Below, one piece after another: positions 1 to 6,209 of a stretch of DNA of 9,146 nt. The stretch's first letter is position 1; each line of letters begins with the position of its first letter. Made by a program: the position numbers and the translations under genes. Source of the DNA: an uncultured Roseateles sp. (GTDB lineage Bacteria; Pseudomonadota; Gammaproteobacteria; Burkholderiales; Burkholderiaceae); assembly GCA_946480605.1 (NCBI GenBank), contig CAMLKW010000181.1, positions 1 through 9,146 of the forward strand, read 5' to 3'. The notes under the pieces are model-generated. The model ran no database searches. It was not told the DNA's origin and saw nothing but the letters and a program-made list of their open reading frames with translations.

Positions 1-886
1 GCAAGGCCTCGCGCCAGGCCTGCAGGTCGGCGGCGGACGCCTCGCCACCGGGGTAGACCAGCCGCTGCACGAAGCGCCGCACCGGCCCGCTCAGGCCCAG
101 GCAGCCGGCCGCCACCGCCAGGCCGCTGAGCCAGCGCGACTCGAATGGCAGCAGCAGCGGCATCAGCGCGACGATGCCCAGACCAATGGCCAGCAGCATG
201 GCCCACACCAGCGCCCGGCCGGCCCAGGCATTGGCGACGAACACGCCCCAGCGCAGCACGCCGTAGACCAGGATCACCGGGTACAGCGGCAGCAGCAGCA
301 GCGGCAGCGGGTAGACCGGCAGCTCCAGCAGCACCAGGCCGTAGCCGCTCAGGCACAGCAGCCCCCACAGGCAGGACGCGGTGACGGCCGCGATCTGCTG
401 GCGCGCCGGCGGCCGGGCCCGTGCCAGCGCCCGCAGCAGCACCGCCACGCCGGCGATGCCCAGCACGATCCACGCGCCGCTGGCCAACCAGCCCAGCGGC
501 GCCGCGATGAAGATCCAGCCGATTGCATCGCTCCACGCCAGCCGGCCGGGCTCGCCCAGCAGCGCGGCCAGCGAGGCCAGCGCCCCCAACGCGTAGGCCG
601 CCGCCACGCCGCCGCGCGGCAGCGAGACGCGGCAGAACACCACGCAGAAGTGGAAGAAGAAGGTCGACACGAAGGGCGCCAGGGACACCAGGCGCAGCGC
701 CACCGGCTCCATGCCCTGACCGAACCAGTTGGGCAGCTCGTTGCCGGTGATCCACGCCGCGATGCCCACGAGAAAGGCCGCCAGCAGGCGCCCGCCGGCC
801 ACACGGTCCGCCCAGGCCAGCAGCACAGCGGCCAGCACCAGCGTCTCGAACAGCGCGAAGCCCAGGGCGAAGCGGATCAGCTGCAT
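1..886 (-). CDS. Probable sensor histidine kinase, N-terminal membrane region (partial)
   Basis: The reading frame opens at an ATG (bases 886-884) and runs off the window edge after 295 codons, so only the N-terminus is visible. It contains about seven or eight hydrophobic segments, roughly at residues 5-25, 32-50, 66-86, 95-111, 121-151, 168-188, 193-213 and 226-247. After the last segment comes a basic, amphipathic stretch (about 265-295, with PVRRFVQRLVYPGG and then DLQAWREAL). A multi-pass sensor followed by a P-x-R-R-x-x-Q-R-L linker is the layout of bacterial histidine kinases with an N-terminal 7TM-type sensor, where GAF or kinase domains would follow. No kinase motif (H, N or G box) lies inside the window, so the assignment rests on the linker and topology. 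It could instead be another membrane-anchored signalling protein. No strong Shine-Dalgarno is visible. It is transcribed divergently from the DUF4166 gene. Confidence 0.6.
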   Translation of the reverse strand, partial: MQLIRFALGFALFETLVLAAVLLAWADRVAGGRLLAAFLVGIAAWITGNELPNWFGQGMEPVALRLVSLAPFVSTFFFHFCVVFCRVSLPRGGVAAAYALGALASLAALLGEPGRLAWSDAIGWIFIAAPLGWLASGAWIVLGIAGVAVLLRALARARPPARQQIAAVTASCLWGLLCLSGYGLVLLELPVYPLPLLLLPLYPVILVYGVLRWGVFVANAWAGRALVWAMLLAIGLGIVALMPLLLPFESRWLSGLAVAAGCLGLSGPVRRFVQRLVYPGGEASAADLQAWREAL

Positions 887-909
887 GGCAAACGGGGCTG
901 TTAACGGCG

Positions 910-940
910 TTGACAGATAGGGCCGGCGGCACTGTATCCG
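910..940 (+). promoter_or_regulatory. Candidate sigma-70 promoter ahead of the DUF4166 gene (weak)
   Basis: A perfect -35 hexamer TTGACA lies at 910-915 in the divergent intergenic region. The -10 side is poor: TGTATC at 933-938 (17-bp spacer) or TATCCG at 935-940 (19-bp spacer), each matching TATAAT at only three positions. If used, it would give a leader of about 90 nt before the ATG at 1038. Apart from this, 887-1037 shows nothing I can identify with confidence. A minus-strand promoter for the kinase gene must lie somewhere in the same stretch, but no good match stands out. Confidence 0.25.
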
Positions 941-1037
941 AGGTATGCAGACTGCACAGCCACCTTCAATGAAATCAATCACTTAGCGGAAAACACAGCT
1001 TGGCCCGCTTCTCGCGAATACAGGGCATCCACCCCTG

Positions 1038-1634
1038 ATGCCCACCATGCCGCTCACCACCCCTCTCGACCTCGCCACCCTGCTCGGCCCCGCCGCCTGG
1101 GCCCGCCTCCCCGCTGCCGTGCAGCACCGCTTTGCCGCCGGCCATGCCGACGCGACCTACCGCGGCCACATGGACATGCGCTGCTCGCGCCTGGGCCGCC
1201 TGCTCGCCTGGCTGGTGAAGCCGCTGCAAAGCCCGCTGGTGGCCGCCAACGCGAGCGGCGTGCCGACGACGGTGTGCGTGCGCGCGGTGGGCGGCGGTGT
1301 GATGTGGGAACGCGCGTTCGATGGCGGCGTCGGACGCGTGTGCTCCATCAAGGAATTGGGCCCCGGCGGCGCCCTGCAAGAGCGCACGCGCGGCGGCCTG
1401 GGCATGGCGCTGGACGTGTTCGAGCACGAGGGCGCGCTGGTGTTCCAGAGCTGTCGCTATTTCCTCGACCTGGGGGCGCTGCGCATCGCGATGCCGCAGT
1501 GGCTGAGCCCCGGCACCTGCCGCGTCGAGCACCGCGATCTGGGCCATGGCTTGTTCCGTTTCACCCTCTCCATGACCCATCCGCTGTGGGGAGAGACCTT
1601 CCACCAAACCGGCGTGTTTGCCGATCCCGCATGA
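1038..1634 (+). CDS. DUF4166 domain-containing protein
   Basis: This 198-residue protein matches the DUF4166 pattern over nearly its whole length. It has an N-terminal LGPAAWARLPAAVQHRF segment (about 16-32). The middle part carries paired aromatic and basic positions (W90, R92, F94). RTRGGLGMALDVF (117-129) is followed by GALVFQSCRYFL. The C-terminal motif HPLWGETFHQTGVF (181-194) is typical of the family. No signal peptide or membrane segment is visible, so it is probably cytoplasmic. The biochemical function of DUF4166 is unknown. The domain is known both as a stand-alone protein and fused to Rossmann-fold oxidoreductases, which agrees with its neighbour here. Its stop codon overlaps the start of the TIGR01777 gene (ATGA at 1631-1634), implying coupled translation. 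An alternative ATG lies at 1047. The first is preferred because the weak AGGG at 1022-1025 is nearer to it. Confidence 0.85.
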   Translation: MPTMPLTTPLDLATLLGPAAWARLPAAVQHRFAAGHADATYRGHMDMRCSRLGRLLAWLVKPLQSPLVAANASGVPTTVCVRAVGGGVMWERAFDGGVGRVCSIKELGPGGALQERTRGGLGMALDVFEHEGALVFQSCRYFLDLGALRIAMPQWLSPGTCRVEHRDLGHGLFRFTLSMTHPLWGETFHQTGVFADPA

Positions 1635-3064
1635 ACACCCTCTTTACCCTGCTGACCGTCCAGGCCCTGATGGGCGCCTTCGACAACCTCTGGCACCACG
1701 AGTGGCAGGCCAAGCTGCCACAACGGCCGTCGGCGCGCTTCGAGCTGGCGCTGCATGCCGCCCGCGAGGCCATCTACGCCATCGTCTTCATCGGACTGGC
1801 CTGGTGGCAATGGCAAGGTGCCTTCGCCGCACTGCTGGCCACATTGCTGGGCATTGAGGTGCTCATCACGTTGGCCGACTTCCTGGAGGAAGACCGCAGC
1901 CGCAGCTTGCCGCCGTTCGAGCGCTTGTTGCACACGCTGTTGACCATCAGCTACGGCCTGTTCCTCGCAACCATGGCGCCGCTGCTGTGGCGCTGGAGCC
2001 AGCAGCCCACGCAGCTCCAGCCGGTCTGGCATGGCGCATGGTCCGTGCTGCTGACGATGTACGGCGTGGGCGTGGGCGCCTGGAGCCTGCGCAACCTGCT
2101 GGCCGTGCGCCGCCTGGGCGCGGCACCTGCGCCGGCCCTGCCCGCCGCACGCCGCCAACCGGCCGTGCTGGTCACCGGCGCCACGGGCTTTGTGGGCCAG
2201 GCGCTGGTGGCCGAGCTGTGCCGGGAGGGGCGGCGTGTCATTGCGCTGTCGCGCGACCTGCGCTCGGCGCGCGGCCTGCTGGGCCCCGGCGTGTGGGTGG
2301 TGGACACGCTGGATGCCATCCCGCCCGAGACACGCATAGAAGCCATCGTCAACCTCGCCGGCGCCCGCGTGCTGGGCCTGCCGTGGACGGCCGCGCGCCG
2401 CCGCGTGCTGCTGGGCAGCCGGGTGGGCATCGCCCAGCAACTGGTGGCGCTGATGCGCCGGCTGGAGCAACGGCCGCACGTGCTGGTCAGCGCGTCGGCG
2501 GTGGGCTTCTACGGGGCCGTCAACAGCGGCGAGCCCTGCACCGAAGCCAGCCCGCCGCGCCCGGGCGAGTTCCAGTCGGACCTGTGCGCCGCCATTGAGC
2601 ACGAGGCACGCCGCGCCGAGGCCCTGGGCGTGCGCGTCGTGCGGCTGCGCCTGGGCGTGGTACTGGGCCGCGAGGACGGCGCCTATCCGATGCAGGCGCT
2701 GGCCGCCCGCCTGGGCCTGGGCGCCGTGCTGGGCGACGGGCGGCAGCACATGCCGTGGCTGCACCGGGACGACGCCGTGGGCCTGATCCGCTTTGTGATG
2801 GAGACGCAAGCACTGGCCGGCGCCGTCAACGCCGTGGCGCCCGAGCCCGTGCAGCAGGCTGGATTCACCCGCGCACTCGCTGCCTCCTTCGGCCGCCGCG
2901 CCTGGCTGCGCACTCCGGGCTGGCCGCTGCGTCGCCTGGCGGGTGAAATGTCCACGCTGCTGCTGGATGGCCAGAACGTGCAGCCGGCGGCTGCGCTGGC
3001 GGCGGGATACGCGTTCCGCTTTCCGACGCTGCGTGCAGCGCTGGCGGACCTGGCAACGGCCTGA
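1631..3064 (+). CDS. Membrane domain fused to TIGR01777 family NAD(P)-dependent epimerase/oxidoreductase
   Basis: This 477-residue protein has two parts. Residues 1-160 are hydrophobic, with likely membrane segments near 48-62, 64-83, 102-121 and 135-155 and a preceding amphipathic N-terminus containing DNLWHHEW. Residues 178-477 form a complete TIGR01777 (YfcH/SDR39U1-like) extended short-chain dehydrogenase domain. It has the nucleotide-binding TGATGFVG (182-189), NLAGARV (241-247), SASAVGFYG (287-295), LRLGVVLG (339-346), MPWLHRDDAVG (374-384) and the C-terminal GEMSTLLLDGQNVQP (438-452) with AGYAFRFPTL. TIGR01777 members are usually about 300 residues and soluble. This one appears tethered to the inner membrane with the Rossmann domain in the cytoplasm. 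The substrate is unknown. The frame is open well upstream, but the ATG at 1631 is chosen because it overlaps the DUF4166 stop (ATGA) and the upstream extension would run inside that gene. No strong Shine-Dalgarno is present, consistent with reinitiation. Confidence 0.88.
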   Translation: MNTLFTLLTVQALMGAFDNLWHHEWQAKLPQRPSARFELALHAAREAIYAIVFIGLAWWQWQGAFAALLATLLGIEVLITLADFLEEDRSRSLPPFERLLHTLLTISYGLFLATMAPLLWRWSQQPTQLQPVWHGAWSVLLTMYGVGVGAWSLRNLLAVRRLGAAPAPALPAARRQPAVLVTGATGFVGQALVAELCREGRRVIALSRDLRSARGLLGPGVWVVDTLDAIPPETRIEAIVNLAGARVLGLPWTAARRRVLLGSRVGIAQQLVALMRRLEQRPHVLVSASAVGFYGAVNSGEPCTEASPPRPGEFQSDLCAAIEHEARRAEALGVRVVRLRLGVVLGREDGAYPMQALAARLGLGAVLGDGRQHMPWLHRDDAVGLIRFVMETQALAGAVNAVAPEPVQQAGFTRALAASFGRRAWLRTPGWPLRRLAGEMSTLLLDGQNVQPAAALAAGYAFRFPTLRAALADLATA

Positions 3065-3065
3065 G

Positions 3066-4826
3066 CTACTCCCCCAGCACGACGCCTTCGCGCCGCGGGT
3101 CGGCGCCGCCGACCCAGCCGTCCTGCACCCGCATCAGCACCTGCAGGCCGCTGGTCAGGTCGGTCTCCGCGACCGCGTGGCCGCGGCCCTGCAGTGCGGC
3201 CAACTGCTCGGCCGTCAGCGCACCGCGCTCGACGATCAGCGAGCCGCTGTTGAAGTGACCGAAGTTGGGCAGGTCCACCGCCTGCTGCACCGGCAACCCC
3301 CAGGCCAGCGCGCCGGTCAGCACCTTGGCGACGTAATGGATGATGACCGGCCCGCCTGGCGAGCCGGCCACCATGACGAGCCGGCCGTCACGGTCGAACA
3401 CCAGCGTGGGCGCCATGCTGGAGCGCGGGCGCTTGCCGGACTCCACGCGGTTGGCCACGGGCTGGCCGTCGGCACCGGCGGGGGCCAGCGAGAAGTCGGT
3501 CAGCTGGTTGTTCAGCATGAAGCCGCCGGCCAGGCCGGTGCCGCCGTCGCTCATGACGCGGTTGCCGAACGCCGACTCGACGCTGGTGGTCATGGACACC
3601 GCCCGCCCCTGCGCGTCGACGACGCTGATCTGGCTGGTGCCGGCTTCCAGCTGCTCGGCCTGGGCGCTGAGCGCCTGCTTCAGGGGCGCGGGCTCGCCGG
3701 CGGTCGCGCGGGCCATGGCGCGCTCGCCGATCAGTGCGCCGCGCTGCTTCAGGTAGGCCGGCGCCAGCAGGCTGAGCCAGTCGCCGCCCGGTGCGGTGAC
3801 GAAGGCCGGATCGCCGATGAACTGCGCCCGGTCGGCGAACGCGAGCTTGGCGGACTCGGCATAGGCATGCATCCAGTCGGCCGTGATGCCTCGGGCAGCG
3901 AGCGCGGCGGGCTGCGTGTCCAGCAGACCCAGGATCTGCATCAGCGTCAGGTGTCCCGAGGTCGGTGGGCCGAAACCGCAGATGCGATACGCCCGCCAGT
4001 CGTTGCACAGCGGCGGGCGCATCACGGGCCGGTAGCCGGCCAGATCGGCGGTAGTCAGCAGCCCGGGACGGGCATGTGTCTTCACCCGGCGCACGATGTC
4101 CTCGGCCACGCCCCCCTCGTAGAAGCCCTTGGCGCCCTGCCTGGCGATGCCGCGCAGCACGGCGGCATAGGCCGGGTTGCGCAGCAACGTGCCAACCGCC
4201 CTGGGCGCGCCGGACGCGTCGAAGAAGTAGGGGCCAGCCTTCGGGTCGTCGCGCAGCGCCGACTCGTTGGACGCCAGCTCAAACAGCCGCGGGCTGATCG
4301 CGAAGCCACGCTCGGCCAGCTGGATGGCGGGCTCGAACAGCCGCGCCCAGGGCAGTTGGCCGTGACGGCGATGGCCTTCGGCCAGCATCGCCAGCACGCC
4401 GGGCGTGCCGGTGGACAGGCCGCTGAGCACGGCATCGCGCATGGCCAGGGGTTTGCCGTCGGCCTTCAGGAACAGCTGGGGTGTGGCTGCGGCGGGCGCC
4501 GTCTCGCGGCCGTCCAGCGCCTGCACCTCGCGGCCGTCCCAGTGCAGCAGGAAGGCGCCGCCGGCGATGCCGCTGCTCTGCGGCTCCACGAGACCCAGCA
4601 CCAGTTGCACGGCGATGGCGGCATCCATCGCCGAGCCGCCGGCACGCAGCACCTCCAGGCCGGCCTGCGCGGCCAGCGGGTTGGCGGCGGTGACGGCAAA
4701 GCGCTGCGCCGGCGCGGTCAGGCCGGGTGCCTTGGCGGTGCGCGTGGTGGCTGCCTCGGGCTGCTCGACCGCGCCGGCCTGTGGGAGATGAAGGGCCAGG
4801 GCGAGGAGGAACAGCCGTGCAGTCAT
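3066..4826 (-). CDS. ggt: Gamma-glutamyltransferase (periplasmic, autoprocessed)
   Basis: This 586-residue protein is near the usual length of bacterial GGT. The family hydrolyses or transfers the gamma-glutamyl group of glutathione and related compounds in the periplasm, after self-cleavage into large and small subunits. A Sec signal peptide is visible (MTARLFLLALALHLPQAGA, probable cleavage after A19). Recognisable features are GGSAMDAAIA (63-72), the substrate-binding Arg in DGRETAP (R107), and GFGPPTSGHL (284-293). The predicted nucleophile is T397 in GTSQISVVD, at the start of the future small subunit. Further on are NNQLTDFS (D444), KRPRSSMAPT (S469, S470) and GSPGGP (488-493). By homology these correspond to the glutamyl-binding and oxyanion residues of E. 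coli GGT. The ATG at 4826 overlaps the DUF1501 stop (ATGA), so the gene is last in that operon. The frame stays open far into the DUF1501 gene, but the signal peptide fixes the start. The TAG stop is one base from the convergent TIGR01777 stop. Confidence 0.95.
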   Translation of the reverse strand: MTARLFLLALALHLPQAGAVEQPEAATTRTAKAPGLTAPAQRFAVTAANPLAAQAGLEVLRAGGSAMDAAIAVQLVLGLVEPQSSGIAGGAFLLHWDGREVQALDGRETAPAAATPQLFLKADGKPLAMRDAVLSGLSTGTPGVLAMLAEGHRRHGQLPWARLFEPAIQLAERGFAISPRLFELASNESALRDDPKAGPYFFDASGAPRAVGTLLRNPAYAAVLRGIARQGAKGFYEGGVAEDIVRRVKTHARPGLLTTADLAGYRPVMRPPLCNDWRAYRICGFGPPTSGHLTLMQILGLLDTQPAALAARGITADWMHAYAESAKLAFADRAQFIGDPAFVTAPGGDWLSLLAPAYLKQRGALIGERAMARATAGEPAPLKQALSAQAEQLEAGTSQISVVDAQGRAVSMTTSVESAFGNRVMSDGGTGLAGGFMLNNQLTDFSLAPAGADGQPVANRVESGKRPRSSMAPTLVFDRDGRLVMVAGSPGGPVIIHYVAKVLTGALAWGLPVQQAVDLPNFGHFNSGSLIVERGALTAEQLAALQGRGHAVAETDLTSGLQVLMRVQDGWVGGADPRREGVVLGE

Positions 4827-6202
4827 GTGAAGTAGCCGAGGTCTCGGGTCGAGTAGTTGGCGATCTGGGGCAGCACCAGCGAAAGGTCGCTCGCGGGCAC
4901 GCCCATCCACGTGGCGAGTGTCGCCGCCAACTGGTCCACCGACGTCGTCGGCAGCAATCGCCCCTGCCCCACGTCGTCGGGGCCGTTGACGCTGACCGAG
5001 GGCAGCGCGCCGTAGTAGCGCCCGCCCGTCACCGCGCCGCCCATGACGAAGTGGTGGCTGCCCCAGCCGTGGTCGCTGCCGTCGCCGTTGCTGCTCAGCG
5101 TGCGGCCGAAGTCGCTGGCGGTGAAGGTGGTGACCTGCTCGGCCACGCCCAGCTCCACCGTCGCGGCGTAGAAGCTGGCCAGCGCGTTGTCGATGCTGGT
5201 CAGCAGGCCGGGGTGCTGGGCCGCCAGCAGGTCGTGCAGGTCGAAGCCGCCGATGGACACGAAGTAGACCTGGCGCTTGGCGCCCAGCGCCTGCCGCGCG
5301 GCGATCAGCCGGGCCACCATCAACAGCTGGGCGGACAGGCTGCTGGCGGTGTCGAACGGCGTGCCCAGCGCCGGCACGCCAGCCAGCGCGGTGGACAGCT
5401 GGGCCTGTGCGTCCACCGAGCGCTTGACGACGCGGTTCAGCTCGGCCTCCATCCAGTGGCTGCGGTCGGCCGTGACCAGGCCGCGCAGCGCGTCGGCGCA
5501 GGCCTGCGAGCCGAACAGCGGCTTGGTGATGCCATTGACGGCCACGGCGCCGCTGCTGGACACCTGGTACTGCACGGCCTGCTTGCCGACCATGAAGACC
5601 GCGTTGCCCGACACGTTGATGCAGGTGAAGGTGGACACTCCGTTGCCGTTCAGGAACAGGTCGCCCAGCCGGCCGCCCCAGCCGCTGGTGGCGCCCTCGG
5701 GCGTGCTGGCCTGCCAGACGGACTGCTGGTCGTTGTGCGAGAACAGCTTGGGCGGCAGTGGCACGCTCCTGGCCTTGTACTGCGCCAGCGTGGTGGGCTG
5801 CACCAGCGTGCCGACGTTGAGCTGCACGGCCAGCCGGCCGGCGTCCCACAGGCCCTTGAGCTTGCCGAGCTGCGGCGCCAGCGCCATCTGCCGGCCGTCG
5901 ACGATCTGCGCCAGCGCGGTGGCGGCCAGCGCGTCGCGCGGCGTGGCCAGCGCCTGGCGGATGCCGGCGTAGGCGGCATGGCTGGCGGCGTCGAAGGGCA
6001 CCAGCGTGTTGCCGTAGTCGTTGCCGCCGTACAGGAACACGCAGACCAGCGCCTTGTAGTCGCCGGGCGCCGCCTGCGCGGCGGCCTCGCCCATTGCGGC
6101 GAGGTTCAGCGCCCAGGGCGCGGCGGCACCGGCCAGGCCCAGCGCGGAGCTGCGGCGCAGGAACTCGCGCCGCTGCAGTTGGGGGAGTTGATTGAGCTTC
6201 AC
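4823..6202 (-). CDS. DUF1501 domain-containing protein, Tat-exported
   Basis: This 459-residue protein begins with a twin-arginine signal: QRREFLRRS (10-18), then a hydrophobic stretch and a likely cleavage near AAQA (41-44). It is therefore expected to be exported folded. The mature part matches DUF1501, which is related in fold to the alkaline phosphatase/sulfatase superfamily. Visible motifs are FLYGGNDYGNTLVP (56-69), FSHNDQQSVWQ (154-164), SIGGFDLHD (316-324), TASDFGRT (361-368) and the histidine-rich GSDHGWGSHHFVMGG (375-389). The Asp and His residues in these motifs could bind metal, but no activity is established for the family. The start codon is GTG (6202-6200), seven bases after the DUF1800 stop. 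No in-frame ATG gives a better start that keeps the Tat motif. Its stop overlaps the ggt start. DUF1501 genes commonly sit next to DUF1800 genes, as here. Confidence 0.92.
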   Translation of the reverse strand: MKLNQLPQLQRREFLRRSSALGLAGAAAPWALNLAAMGEAAAQAAPGDYKALVCVFLYGGNDYGNTLVPFDAASHAAYAGIRQALATPRDALAATALAQIVDGRQMALAPQLGKLKGLWDAGRLAVQLNVGTLVQPTTLAQYKARSVPLPPKLFSHNDQQSVWQASTPEGATSGWGGRLGDLFLNGNGVSTFTCINVSGNAVFMVGKQAVQYQVSSSGAVAVNGITKPLFGSQACADALRGLVTADRSHWMEAELNRVVKRSVDAQAQLSTALAGVPALGTPFDTASSLSAQLLMVARLIAARQALGAKRQVYFVSIGGFDLHDLLAAQHPGLLTSIDNALASFYAATVELGVAEQVTTFTASDFGRTLSSNGDGSDHGWGSHHFVMGGAVTGGRYYGALPSVSVNGPDDVGQGRLLPTTSVDQLAATLATWMGVPASDLSLVLPQIANYSTRDLGYFT

Positions 6203-6209
6203 CGCGGAC

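Noticed and set aside
145..920. Several short plus-strand frames opposite the sensor gene
   Set aside because: They are low-complexity Ala/Arg/Pro translations antisense to a coherent multi-pass membrane protein.
1274..1630. Upstream extension of the TIGR01777 frame by 119 codons
   Set aside because: It lies inside the DUF4166 gene and is Arg-rich without domain features. The ATGA overlap gives a natural start at 1631.
1457..2809. Minus-strand open frame of about 450 codons opposite the TIGR01777 gene
   Set aside because: The opposite strand carries a complete epimerase domain, whereas this frame gives only Gln/His/Arg/Ala-rich sequence.
2943..4835. Plus-strand open frame of about 630 codons opposite ggt
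   Set aside because: It lies antisense to a gene with clear GGT motifs, and its translation is Gly/Arg/Gln/His-rich low-complexity sequence with no recognisable domain. This is typical of the complementary strand in GC-rich DNA.
4827..5849. Upstream extension of the ggt frame giving a protein of 927 residues
   Set aside because: The extra 341 residues overlap the DUF1501 gene in another frame and are Arg/Gly-rich noise. A Sec signal peptide begins exactly at 4826.
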